Assembly: GCA_017999075.1 (NCBI GenBank)
Contig: JAGOBX010000086.1
Span: 1-10,232, forward strand
Direction of reading: 5' to 3'
Origin: JAGOBX01 sp017999075 [NCBI: Candidatus Babelota bacterium]
GTDB taxonomy: Bacteria; JAGOBX01
DNA: 10,232 nt
Of the stretch, positions 1 to 8,315 are shown one piece after another (the stretch's first letter is position 1; each line of letters begins with the position of its first letter). The notes beneath the pieces were generated by a model that was not told where the DNA came from, made no database searches, and saw only the letters and a list, made by a program, of their open reading frames with translations. Made by a program: the position numbers and the translations under genes.

Positions 1-148
1 TTATAATATATTATAAAATTTTATTTAAAATAACCAAAAATAATCCCGGATTTTTTTGAAAAAAATATATATATTATTGTTTGTTTATTCTAATTTATTT
101 AATATTTATTGTCAACAAATTTCATTTAAAAATTGTTCTTAAAAAAAC

Positions 149-177
149 TTGATTTCTTAATTTTTAAGATATATCAT
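149..177 (+). promoter_or_regulatory. Candidate sigma70-type promoter for the amylase gene
   Basis: TTGATT (149-154) and TATCAT (172-177) are separated by 17 bases, matching the -35/-10 consensus at four and five of six positions. The predicted transcript would start near 184, about 87 bases before the preferred ATG. The surrounding sequence is almost pure A+T, so chance matches are likely. No other feature is recognised in the 270 bases before the gene, apart from A+T-only palindromes. Confidence 0.35.
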
Positions 178-270
178 CATTTAAATAATATGAGTTAATC
201 AAAAAATAAAAAAATATTATATCTGATTTTCTCATTTTCACAATTGCCAAACATGGAAAGTGTTAAATTA

Positions 271-2064
271 ATGAAAAAAAAAATCATATTTTTTTATCTG
301 ACCTTAATTATTATTTTAATATTTAATAATTATAATTCAAAACTTTTCGCTTCAGAAATTCTCAATACTGAAATAATATACCAAATTATGATAGACAGAT
401 TCTTTGATGGAAACCCTGAAAATAATTTTAACACTGACAAATCAAATCCTAATGCATATCATGGAGGAGATTTAACAGGAATATCAAAAAAAATTAATTA
501 TTTAAAGGATCTTGGTATAACAGCTTTATTATTATCCCCATTGAACGACAATAGAAACAATCAGTTTTTCGGAGCTTATGGTTTTCACGGATATTGGATT
601 TCTGATTTTTATAAAATTGATGAACATTTCGGAAATGAAAACGATTTAAATTTTCTTGTTTCAGAATTAAAAAAAAATAAAATAAAATTAATTATAGACA
701 TAGTTTTGAATCATATTGAATGGGACGGTGAATTAAAAAAAACGAATCCTGATTGGTTTAACTCAAACGGAGACATTAAAAACTGGAACGACCAAGAAGA
801 AATTGAATCCGGCAATATGGGCGGACTTCCTGATTTTAACCAGAATAATCCCGAAGTATATGATTATTTATTAAACATGACAAAACATTGGATAAAATCA
901 ACTGATTGCGATGGAATCAGGCTTGATGCAGTCAAACATATTCCGAAAAGTTTCTGGACGAAATTCATAAGCGCTATAACAGAATATGCATACAGCATTG
1001 GGAAACGCGAATTTATCATTATAGGCGAAGTTTTGCATGGCGACCCTTTTTATGTGCGAGATTATTTCAAAACCGGAATCCCTGAGCTATTTGATTTTCC
1101 CTTATATTACAAAATAATAGAAACCGTAGCCAAGTCAGGAAATATGTCAATGATTGCAAACCTGATCAACAACGATAAAATATATCCTGAAAATTTTCAT
1201 TCAGCAACATTCATTGATAATCACGATGTTCCAAGATTTTTTTCATCAGCTTCAGAAAACATTGACAAACTCAAGCTTGCTCTCGGTCTAATTTTTTCAA
1301 TACGCGGAACTCCTGTTTTATATTATGGAACTGAATGTCCTTTATCCGGAACAGATGAAAATTCAGGAAGATCTGATATGATTTTCGATATCAATTATAA
1401 ATTATACGAATTTATTAAAAAACTTATTTCTATAAGAAAAAATAACGAATCATTGATTTCAAAAAATTTCATTGAACTTTACAAAACCGACGATGTTCTT
1501 GTTTTTGCAAAAATATCGAAAAATGAAGAATCAATTATTGTCTCAACAAATTCTTCTTACTCAAAAAATATCGAATTTAATTTATTTGAAAATTCGTTAT
1601 TGAAACCAGGCGAAATTCTTATGGATTATTTAACCGGAGAAACAGTTTCTATAATTGGAAAAAAAATTTATATTTCAGATTTAAAACCTTATTCAATAAT
1701 GATTTTCAATAAAAAATACAATTCTCCGGTATTTAAAGATTATATCGTTTCTTTAAATGATAATAAAGGAACATCTAAAGTTTCATTCATAATAAATAAT
1801 GATAAAACAAAATACGGTCAGCAGATTTATATTTCAGGGAATACAGACGAGTTCGGAAATTGGAATCCTGATAAAGCAGCAGGGCCTTTTTCATGTCCTC
1901 ACTGGCCTGAATGGAATTTAGATATAAATTTACCTTTAAATAAATTCTTGGAATATAAATTTATCATTAAAGACGAAAAATCCGTCATTTGGGAATCAGG
2001 AGAAAACCGAACTTTAAAAATTGATAAAAATGAAATTGAAATCAAAACCAAATGGCGTGAATAA
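271..2064 (+). CDS. Secreted alpha-amylase family (GH13) glycosidase with C-terminal CBM20-like module
   Basis: Predicted to hydrolyse internal alpha-1,4-glucosidic bonds of starch or related glucans outside the cytoplasm. Start at ATG 271 (597 aa) is preferred because GGAAAG lies about 10 bases upstream and it opens a Sec signal peptide: KKK, a hydrophobic core at residues 5-18, and likely cleavage near LFA-S (27/28). TTG 244 and ATG 253 are in-frame alternatives that would add a charged, unneeded extension. All GH13 regions are visible: DIVLNH (143-148), LPDFN (186-190), GIRLDAVKH (215-223, nucleophile D219), GEV (252-254, acid/base E253) and FIDNHD (314-319, transition-state D319). Domain B is short, about 40 residues. 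Residues about 501-590 form a CBM20-like starch-binding domain with the YISGN...GNWNP signature and later aromatic residues. There is no lipobox cysteine, so it is probably soluble and exported. Exact specificity (amylase, cyclodextrinase or neopullulanase) cannot be set by eye. Transcribed convergently with thiC. Confidence 0.93.
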   Translation: MKKKIIFFYLTLIIILIFNNYNSKLFASEILNTEIIYQIMIDRFFDGNPENNFNTDKSNPNAYHGGDLTGISKKINYLKDLGITALLLSPLNDNRNNQFFGAYGFHGYWISDFYKIDEHFGNENDLNFLVSELKKNKIKLIIDIVLNHIEWDGELKKTNPDWFNSNGDIKNWNDQEEIESGNMGGLPDFNQNNPEVYDYLLNMTKHWIKSTDCDGIRLDAVKHIPKSFWTKFISAITEYAYSIGKREFIIIGEVLHGDPFYVRDYFKTGIPELFDFPLYYKIIETVAKSGNMSMIANLINNDKIYPENFHSATFIDNHDVPRFFSSASENIDKLKLALGLIFSIRGTPVLYYGTECPLSGTDENSGRSDMIFDINYKLYEFIKKLISIRKNNESLISKNFIELYKTDDVLVFAKISKNEESIIVSTNSSYSKNIEFNLFENSLLKPGEILMDYLTGETVSIIGKKIYISDLKPYSIMIFNKKYNSPVFKDYIVSLNDNKGTSKVSFIINNDKTKYGQQIYISGNTDEFGNWNPDKAAGPFSCPHWPEWNLDINLPLNKFLEYKFIIKDEKSVIWESGENRTLKIDKNEIEIKTKWRE

Positions 2065-2107
2065 CCATATAAAATAACACCAAAAACATTCGCCTTAAAA
2101 AACAGGA

Positions 2108-2142
2108 CATTTAAAAATAAAAAGTTTTTCTTTAAGTTAACC

Positions 2143-2156
<14 letters not shown>
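2108..2156. terminator. Inverted repeat between convergent amylase and thiC genes, possible bidirectional terminator
   Basis: An 11-base perfect inverted repeat, CATTTAAAAAT (2108-2118) and ATTTTTAAATG (2146-2156), encloses 27 bases. Within the loop are smaller pairings (TTAAG/CTTAA) and A and T runs, so the minus-strand transcript leaving thiC ends in CTTTTTATTTTT. The right arm overlaps the last thiC codons. The position between two convergent gene ends suits a shared terminator, but the stem is almost all A/T and would be weak. Confidence 0.35.
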
Positions 2157-3423
<1,267 letters not shown>

Positions 3424-3438
3424 GACAAAATCTCCATT

Positions 3439-4554
3439 TTATTTTTTAAATAAATATTTTAAAACATCTTCTGTCCGCAAAGACCACCAGTATTCGTTAT
3501 GCCTGCCGCCTTTTATTATACTGAATTTATAATCAATCATATCAGAAGATTTATTTTGATTTTTTATAGCATTTTCTAAAATTTCACAATGTTCAACAGC
3601 ATTTTCATACCATTTCAAAACTCCTGCTTGTTCAAATTCGTCTGTACCTATATCTATCCATAATTTCAATTTATATCCGAGATTTTTGGATTCAATCATA
3701 TTTATTATTTTCAGATCAGACCAGTAAAGCGCAGGAGAAATAATTCCTGCTTTCCCGAATGTTTCCGGATATTCAAAAACAGCATACAAAGATATTAATC
3801 CGCCTAAAGACGAACCGGCAATTCCGGTATAATCTCTGCCGCATTTAGTTCTATAATTTTTGTCAATAAACGGTTTAAGAGTTTCCTTTATGAATTTTAT
3901 ATAACTATCTCCTTTACCTCCGCCCCTTATATCATCAATATATGGCGAATATTCATTTATCCTGTCAGAAGTATTGTAAATACCAACAACAATAATTTTT
4001 TCAATTTCATTCATTTTTATCAATTTTTCTACAGTTTCATCGACCATCCATTCAATCCCTGAAAACGAAGTTTTAGCGTCAAAAATATTATTGCCGTCAT
4101 GCATATACAAAACCTGATATCTGTTTTTTTCATATTCATAATTATCAGGTAAATATATTATAATTGTTCTGTAATTATCCAGCTGCGGTGAATAAAAATT
4201 ATAATGAAATCTTACATTCCCTGTCAAAGTATTGTATCTACCTGAGGAATATGACCAAAGATTCACTTTGTCAAATATTCTGAATTTTTCATCAACTTTT
4301 ATTTTTCTGTTATTAATTTCAGCATTATCATGACCTTTTTCAGAATCTGCCCAGGATCCAAGCAAATATTTATATTCCGTTGTTTTTATTTTACACTCAG
4401 GAATATCAATTTTTTTCGAACAAAAATTTTTCGTTATTCTATCAAGTTTGATTACAGGATTCCAGTTACCCAATTCTTCTATGTTCCCGGATATATAAAC
4501 ATCGGCTGATCGAGGAGTGTTTTCCGGAACAGCAACATTAAATTCTATCAACAA
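3439..4554 (-). CDS. Esterase D/Fes-like alpha/beta hydrolase with N-terminal CBM20-like module
   Basis: A 371-aa protein with two parts. Residues 1 to about 95 resemble a CBM20 starch-binding domain: YISGN (20-24), GNWNP (29-33), then a GSW...NNRKI segment. Residues about 110-371 are an alpha/beta hydrolase of the putative-esterase (esterase D, enterochelin esterase, CE1-like) family: YLPDNY, LYMHDGNNIFD (149-159), nucleophile elbow G247-S-S249-L-G251, WIDIGTDE (299-306, likely acid region) and GGRHNEYWW with candidate catalytic H352. The family cleaves carboxyl esters; the substrate here is unknown. No signal peptide exists, so it should be cytoplasmic. TTG 4554 is chosen because no ATG or GTG precedes the conserved first strand in frame, and GGA lies upstream; the next TTG (4551) is an alternative. 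It sits between recX and thiC in the minus-strand cluster. Confidence 0.86.
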   Translation of the reverse strand: MLIEFNVAVPENTPRSADVYISGNIEELGNWNPVIKLDRITKNFCSKKIDIPECKIKTTEYKYLLGSWADSEKGHDNAEINNRKIKVDEKFRIFDKVNLWSYSSGRYNTLTGNVRFHYNFYSPQLDNYRTIIIYLPDNYEYEKNRYQVLYMHDGNNIFDAKTSFSGIEWMVDETVEKLIKMNEIEKIIVVGIYNTSDRINEYSPYIDDIRGGGKGDSYIKFIKETLKPFIDKNYRTKCGRDYTGIAGSSLGGLISLYAVFEYPETFGKAGIISPALYWSDLKIINMIESKNLGYKLKLWIDIGTDEFEQAGVLKWYENAVEHCEILENAIKNQNKSSDMIDYKFSIIKGGRHNEYWWSLRTEDVLKYLFKK

Positions 4555-4593
4555 TTTTTCACATCCATAACTGTTTTTTATATTGAAAAAGCG

Positions 4594-4610
4594 AACTGCG
4601 ATTTTCAGTT
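4594..4610 (-). other. Small hairpin between recX and the esterase gene
   Basis: The 83-bp gap 4555-4637 contains AACTG and CAGTT arms around a 7-base loop. On the minus strand the second arm is followed by CGC and a run of five T. This could be a partial terminator or attenuator lowering expression of the downstream esterase and thiC genes. With a five-pair stem it is weak, and it may be incidental. Confidence 0.22.
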
Positions 4611-4637
4611 TTTCAATTCAAATTTTTCAATCAAGGC

Positions 4638-5279
4638 TCACTCTGATAATTCAATAAAACATTGTTTTATTGTTTCATAATCAAAACCTTTGTTAAATAA
4701 AAACCTCTTTATTTTATCTTTCAAATCATGATCTTCATTCAAAAGTTCAATATTATTATGTGTTTTCTTCAAAATCAATTTTTTACAGGTTTCAAGATCA
4801 GTGTCTAAACAATCACAATTATTTTTCAAATCTGAAACAGCGTTTTCTATAATGTTTCTGTCTATATTTTTCAGTAAAAGTTCATTTTTGATTTTTCTTA
4901 GCGGTTTTTTATTTAATTTAACCTGATCGTTTATATAACTCCTGGAATAATCATTATCGTCAATCAATTTCAAATACTTGTATTTTTCAATAATTGCATC
5001 AATTACTTTCAGGCTTATCTGATTTTTTTTCAATTCGTTGACGATTTCAAATTCTGTACGTTTACGGGATTTTAATTTTCTTATTATTATTTCTTCAGCA
5101 ATCAATTTTTCAATTTTTTCAATTAAAAAATCCGCCTCTGAAAAAGATAATGCCATTCCATTAAATACGCCTGTTTTATTATAAACTTTAACAGGCATAA
5201 TTTTTTCAAAACCATTTGAAAACCTTACAATATTTTTTCCATTAGAAACTTTGCCGCAATATATTTTAACTGTATCCAT
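4638..5279 (-). CDS. recX: Regulatory protein RecX
   Basis: A small cytoplasmic modulator that binds RecA filaments and restrains recombination and SOS activity. The 213-aa, helix-rich sequence shows the three-helix repeat pattern of the family: SRKRTEFEIVNEL (71-83), YLKLIDDNDYSRSYIND (102-118), KPLRKIKNELLLKNI (125-139), and a last repeat RFLFNKGFDYETIKQCF (192-208). The IDD..Y.R.Y signature is the most diagnostic. The N-terminal 55 residues look like the small beta-rich extension found in many RecX proteins. No clear Shine-Dalgarno sequence precedes ATG 5279; the leader has A-rich sequence and a hairpin instead. It lies 56 bp after metG, whereas recX is classically beside recA, which is not in this window. 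The family call is confident; its action on RecA here is inferred. Confidence 0.88.
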   Translation of the reverse strand: MDTVKIYCGKVSNGKNIVRFSNGFEKIMPVKVYNKTGVFNGMALSFSEADFLIEKIEKLIAEEIIIRKLKSRKRTEFEIVNELKKNQISLKVIDAIIEKYKYLKLIDDNDYSRSYINDQVKLNKKPLRKIKNELLLKNIDRNIIENAVSDLKNNCDCLDTDLETCKKLILKKTHNNIELLNEDHDLKDKIKRFLFNKGFDYETIKQCFIELSE

Positions 5280-5291
5280 TATTTTTTTAAC

Positions 5292-5314
5292 AAACCGGAT
5301 TGCTCATACGGTTT
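5292..5314 (-). other. Hairpin in the metG-recX intergenic gap
   Basis: AAACCG and CGGTTT form perfect 6-base arms around an 11-base loop in the 56-bp gap. On the minus strand the hairpin is followed by A residues, not T, so it does not resemble an intrinsic terminator for metG. It sits about 13 bases before the recX ATG, where a ribosome would bind. It could affect recX translation or processing of the joint transcript. Confidence 0.25.
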
Positions 5315-5335
5315 TCCCCGAAATTTTGAAATAAC

Positions 5336-7417
5336 CTAACCGACGACAGCTCCTGATTCTATATCATGTTCAGGAGTTACTAAAACAAGCTTGCCATTAA
5401 TTTTAGCTGCAAGCAGCATCCCCTGTGAATCTATATTGAATATTTTTGCTGGTTTCAAATTATATACTATCACAATTTTTTTCCCGGTAAGCTGTTCAGG
5501 TTTATAAAATTCAGCTATACCTGCCACAATCTGTCTTTTTTCGTCTCCAATTTTTATTTGTAATCTCACAAGTTTTTTGGATTTAGAAACGTTTTCAGCT
5601 TCCATTATTTCAGCAACTCTAAGCTGAACTTTGCCGAAATGAGCAATATCTATTATGTCAATAACATTTTCATTTTTAGTTGATTTATCCGATTCTGATA
5701 CAGATTTTTTTTCCCCTGAACATTCTGAAACCTGAGAATTTGTTAAATCTGCCAATTTTAAATTTTCTTCTTTAATCTGATTATCTTCTATTTTCACAAA
5801 CAAAATTTCAGGTTCAGAAATTTTATGCCCAGGTTTTAAAAAAATTTCACCTATGCTTGACCATTCCGAATCAGAACATTTTTTTTCTATATTAAGAAAT
5901 TTCCATATTTTTTCCGCTGTAAACGGCATAATAGGAAACATAAGCTGAGCAAGAAATTTAACCAAATTTATCGAAACATATAAACAATTGCCGCATTTTT
6001 CCTTATCATTTTTATAACAATGCCAGGGAGCTGAATCATTAAAATATTTATTGCAGTCTTTTGCAAGAGACATAAAAACCTTGGCGGCTTCTTTAACTTG
6101 AAATTTAGATAATAATTCAGCCATATTATCGCGCGTTTCTTTGACTTTAAGCAAAATTTTTTCAGATGATTCATCAAGGTTAACAGGTTCCTGAACCTCA
6201 AAATTATAAAAATTCTTAATAAAAATAGCTGCCCGATTCACAAAATTTCCGATATTATCAGCAAGTTCATTATTATTTTTTTCCTGAAAATATTCCCAAG
6301 AAAAATCAGTATCTCTTGATTCCGGAGCATTTGCCGCAACAGCGTATCTTAACGAATCAGGATTATATTTTTCAACTACATCATTAACCCAGATCGCAAA
6401 ATTTCTTGAAGTTGAAATTTTCTGGCTGGAAATATTTAAAAATTCATTTGCAGGAATTTCAGACGGAAGCTCTGCATATCCTGAAGCAAGCAGAATTATC
6501 GGCCATACAATAGCATGAAAAACTATATTGTCTTTACCAATAAAATGAATAATTCTGGTATTTTCTCCACGCCAGTATTTTTCCCATTCGTCTTTCTTCC
6601 CTATTTTTTCAGACCATTCTTTTGTGGCCGATATATAGCCTATAGGAGCTTCAAACCAGACGTATAAAACCTTGCCTTCGGCATCTTTCAAAGGAACTTT
6701 TATTCCCCAATTTATATCTCTTGTAATTGCCCGTTCTCCAAGACCTTCGGTAAACCATCCTTTACAAAAATTTTTCACATTATCTTTCCATTTTTTCGAA
6801 TTTATCCATTCTTCAATACGCTTTTGAAATTTATTCATTTGCAGAAACCAGTGTTTTGTCTGTTTTATAACCGGAATTCCTCCGCAGATTTTACATTTTG
6901 GTTGTTTTAAATCAGTGGGTTCAATCCATTTTCCGCATTTTTCACACTGGTCTCCGCGTGCGCCATCACTTCCGCAATGAGGACATATTCCTTCTATATA
7001 TCTGTCAGCAAGAAACATATTGCATTTGTCGCAATAAAACTGTTTAATTTCTTTTTCAACAAGATTATTATTTTCATAAATTTTCAGAAATATCTCCTGA
7101 GCTGTTTTGTGGTGGGTTTCAATACTGGTTCGTGAATAATTATCAAATGAAATACCAAGTTTTTCAAATGTTTTTTTATTCATTTCATGATATCTGTCTA
7201 TGATAACCTGCGGACTTACTTTTTCTTTTTCAGCGGTAATTGTTATAGGTACACCGTGCTCATCAGAACCGCAAATAAAAACAACATCTTTCTTCTGCAT
7301 TCTTGAAAACCTCACAAACACATCAGCCGGAAGATACGCTCCTGCTATATGTCCAATATGCAGCGGCCCGTTTGCATAAGGAAGCGCGCTTGTAACTAAT
7401 ATTTTATTAGAATCCAT
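5336..7417 (-). CDS. metG: Methionyl-tRNA synthetase with C-terminal tRNA-binding domain
   Basis: Charges tRNA-Met with methionine in the cytoplasm. The 693-aa protein is the long form. The class I catalytic core begins with PYANGPLHIGH (HIGH at 20-23) and GSDEHG (50-55). The zinc-binding insert has four CxxC pairs (129/132, 145/148, 158/161, 175/178), the two-knuckle type. The second signature is KISTS (333-337) followed by RN, a natural variant of KMSKS. An anticodon-binding helical domain follows, then a charged Ser/Lys/Glu linker and an OB-fold EMAP-II/Trbp111-like tRNA-binding domain at about 589-693 (FGKVQLRVAEI...QIVAGIAEFY). GAGGTGA stands about 10 bases before ATG 7417. First gene of the minus-strand cluster metG-recX-esterase-thiC. 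No T-box leader elements were seen upstream. Confidence 0.98.
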   Translation of the reverse strand: MDSNKILVTSALPYANGPLHIGHIAGAYLPADVFVRFSRMQKKDVVFICGSDEHGVPITITAEKEKVSPQVIIDRYHEMNKKTFEKLGISFDNYSRTSIETHHKTAQEIFLKIYENNNLVEKEIKQFYCDKCNMFLADRYIEGICPHCGSDGARGDQCEKCGKWIEPTDLKQPKCKICGGIPVIKQTKHWFLQMNKFQKRIEEWINSKKWKDNVKNFCKGWFTEGLGERAITRDINWGIKVPLKDAEGKVLYVWFEAPIGYISATKEWSEKIGKKDEWEKYWRGENTRIIHFIGKDNIVFHAIVWPIILLASGYAELPSEIPANEFLNISSQKISTSRNFAIWVNDVVEKYNPDSLRYAVAANAPESRDTDFSWEYFQEKNNNELADNIGNFVNRAAIFIKNFYNFEVQEPVNLDESSEKILLKVKETRDNMAELLSKFQVKEAAKVFMSLAKDCNKYFNDSAPWHCYKNDKEKCGNCLYVSINLVKFLAQLMFPIMPFTAEKIWKFLNIEKKCSDSEWSSIGEIFLKPGHKISEPEILFVKIEDNQIKEENLKLADLTNSQVSECSGEKKSVSESDKSTKNENVIDIIDIAHFGKVQLRVAEIMEAENVSKSKKLVRLQIKIGDEKRQIVAGIAEFYKPEQLTGKKIVIVYNLKPAKIFNIDSQGMLLAAKINGKLVLVTPEHDIESGAVVG

Positions 7418-7529
7418 AAATTTCCAATCACCTCATAATATTTTGCCTAAAATCATATAATATAAAAAAAACGAATATATTCTGAAACAATAAACATAAA
7501 AACATAAATATATGTTTTTTATATTTTCT

Positions 7530-7558
7530 GTTATAATATGGTTTATATTAAAATTCAA
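7530..7558 (-). promoter_or_regulatory. Candidate sigma70-type promoter for the metG cluster
   Basis: On the minus strand TTGAAT (7558-7553) and TATAAC (7535-7530) are 17 bases apart, matching consensus at four and five of six positions. Transcription would begin near 7523, giving a leader of about 105 bases before metG. Other A+T-rich near-matches exist closer to the gene, so this is a best guess. Confidence 0.4.
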
Positions 7559-7575
7559 GATAAATAATATTTTAC

Positions 7576-7604
7576 TTGACATAATTCCATTATTTTTTTA
7601 TTAT
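7576..7604 (+). promoter_or_regulatory. Sigma70-type promoter upstream of fliN
   Basis: A perfect -35 TTGACA (7576-7581) is followed after exactly 17 bases by TATTAT (7599-7604), five of six matches to the -10 consensus. This is the best promoter in the window. Transcription would start near 7611, leaving a leader of about 135 bases before fliN. It looks like a vegetative promoter rather than a flagellar sigma28 type. Confidence 0.65.
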
Positions 7605-7655
7605 ATATATGCAAATGTTTAATATATTTTGGCAATTTTTTTATAAGACAGATTT

Positions 7656-7684
7656 AGTTGAATAATTTATAAAAACATTCAACT
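7656..7684 (+). promoter_or_regulatory. Hairpin in the fliN 5' leader
   Basis: AGTTGAAT (7656-7663) and ATTCAACT (7677-7684) form a perfect 8-base inverted repeat around a 13-base loop, extendable by one U-G pair. It lies inside the predicted fliN leader and is not followed by a clean T run, so it is more likely an operator or mRNA structure than a terminator. Confidence 0.35.
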
Positions 7685-7745
7685 GAATTTTATTTTTGAT
7701 AAACATCATTTTTCCGGTTTATCCGGTTTTTAGGAGTTGGTATAA

Positions 7746-8246
7746 ATGGCAGATATGTTAACACAAGATGAAATTAACGCATTATTAGCTCAAACCGGCG
7801 GAGATGATTCTTCTGATTCATCTTTTGGAGGACTTGGCACCGGGGCTCCTGCTCCTGACATTTCATCTGTATCAGTATCGGCTCCTGCTCCTGTTATGCA
7901 GCCTGCAGCAGCGCCAATATCTCAACCACAACCCACAATCTCATATACGCCTCCTTCAGTATCAGTTCAAATGCCTGTAAAAGGAGACATGGGATATTTC
8001 GGAGATATTTCCTTAAAAATGTCTGTTTTTCTTGGTAAAACAAAAATGCCTTTAAAAGAAGCTCTCAAACTTGCAAAAGGTTCTGTAGTAGAACTCGAAA
8101 AAATTCAAGGAGAATATGCTGATATTTTTATTAACAACAAACTTTTTGCCAGAGGAGAAATAGTGCTTGTTGATGAAAATTTCGGAATCAGAATAAAAAA
8201 AATAATTGATATAGAAGAACGGGAGCAATTATTAAAACGCCAGTAA
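7746..8246 (+). CDS. fliN: Flagellar motor switch protein FliN (FliN/FliY type)
   Basis: A component of the cytoplasmic C-ring that takes part in torque switching and in docking the flagellar export apparatus. The 166-aa protein has three parts. Residues 4-16 (MLTQDEINALLAQ) resemble the LSQDEIDALL peptide found at the N-terminus of FliM and FliY, which binds phospho-CheY. Residues about 20-80 are a low-complexity Ala/Pro/Ser/Gln linker. Residues about 85-160 are a SpoA/FliN C-terminal domain (ISLKMSVFLGKTKMPLKEAL, LEKIQGEYADIFINNKLFARGEIVL, FGIRI). There is no CheC-like middle phosphatase domain, so it is FliN-sized rather than a full FliY. AGGAG lies 9 bases before ATG 7746, and a strong promoter lies upstream. 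No other flagellar gene is present in the window. Linker codons are richer in G+C than neighbouring genes, as expected for Ala/Pro content. Confidence 0.93.
   Translation: MADMLTQDEINALLAQTGGDDSSDSSFGGLGTGAPAPDISSVSVSAPAPVMQPAAAPISQPQPTISYTPPSVSVQMPVKGDMGYFGDISLKMSVFLGKTKMPLKEALKLAKGSVVELEKIQGEYADIFINNKLFARGEIVLVDENFGIRIKKIIDIEEREQLLKRQ
7844..7893 (+). repeat. 14-base direct repeat in the fliN linker
   Basis: GGCTCCTGCTCCTG occurs at 7844-7857 and again at 7880-7893, 36 bases (12 codons) apart and in frame, each encoding Ala-Pro-Ala-Pro. This suggests the Pro/Ala linker grew by local duplication or is prone to length change. Confidence 0.6.
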
Positions 8247-8315
8247 TTTCCGATTACAAATACAATTCATTTTTTCAAATATTGACTATTAGATAAAATT
8301 CGGGGGAACTTGTAA

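Larger units (their letters stand above)
7418..7745. other. 328-bp divergent intergenic region with two promoters and several palindromes
   Basis: This region separates metG and fliN, and no gene was found in it. It holds the candidate metG and fliN promoters, which point away from each other with -35 elements about 18 bp apart. Also present are a 10-base palindrome GAATATATTC (7473-7482), a hairpin with 9-base arms AAAAACATA/TATGTTTTT (7498-7519), an 8-base-arm hairpin in the fliN leader, and a short direct repeat CCGGTTT (7714-7720, 7723-7729) next to the fliN ribosome-binding site. The closely spaced promoters could interfere with or co-regulate each other. Confidence 0.6.

Noticed and set aside
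1-16. 16-base perfect palindrome TTATAATATATTATAA at the left edge
   Set aside because: It is A/T only in a very A+T-rich spacer, and its left context is cut off. It could be a terminator remnant of an unseen gene, but nothing supports that.
126-167. TTAAAAATT/AATTTTTAA inverted repeat around the amylase -35 element
   Set aside because: The 9-base arms are all A/T and widely spaced, so chance occurrence in this background is likely.
5968-6201. Minus-strand open frame of 77 codons inside metG
   Set aside because: It is a shifted frame of the metG helical domain with Leu/Lys-rich noise and no family resemblance.
6407-6421. KISTS in place of KMSKS in MetG, as a possible defect
   Set aside because: KISTS/KFSTS followed by RN is a normal variant in many bacterial methionyl-tRNA synthetases, and the rest of the active site is intact.
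7418-7525. Possible T-box leader for metG
   Set aside because: No T-box antiterminator sequence or specifier-loop pattern was seen, and the leader is too short and A+T-rich.
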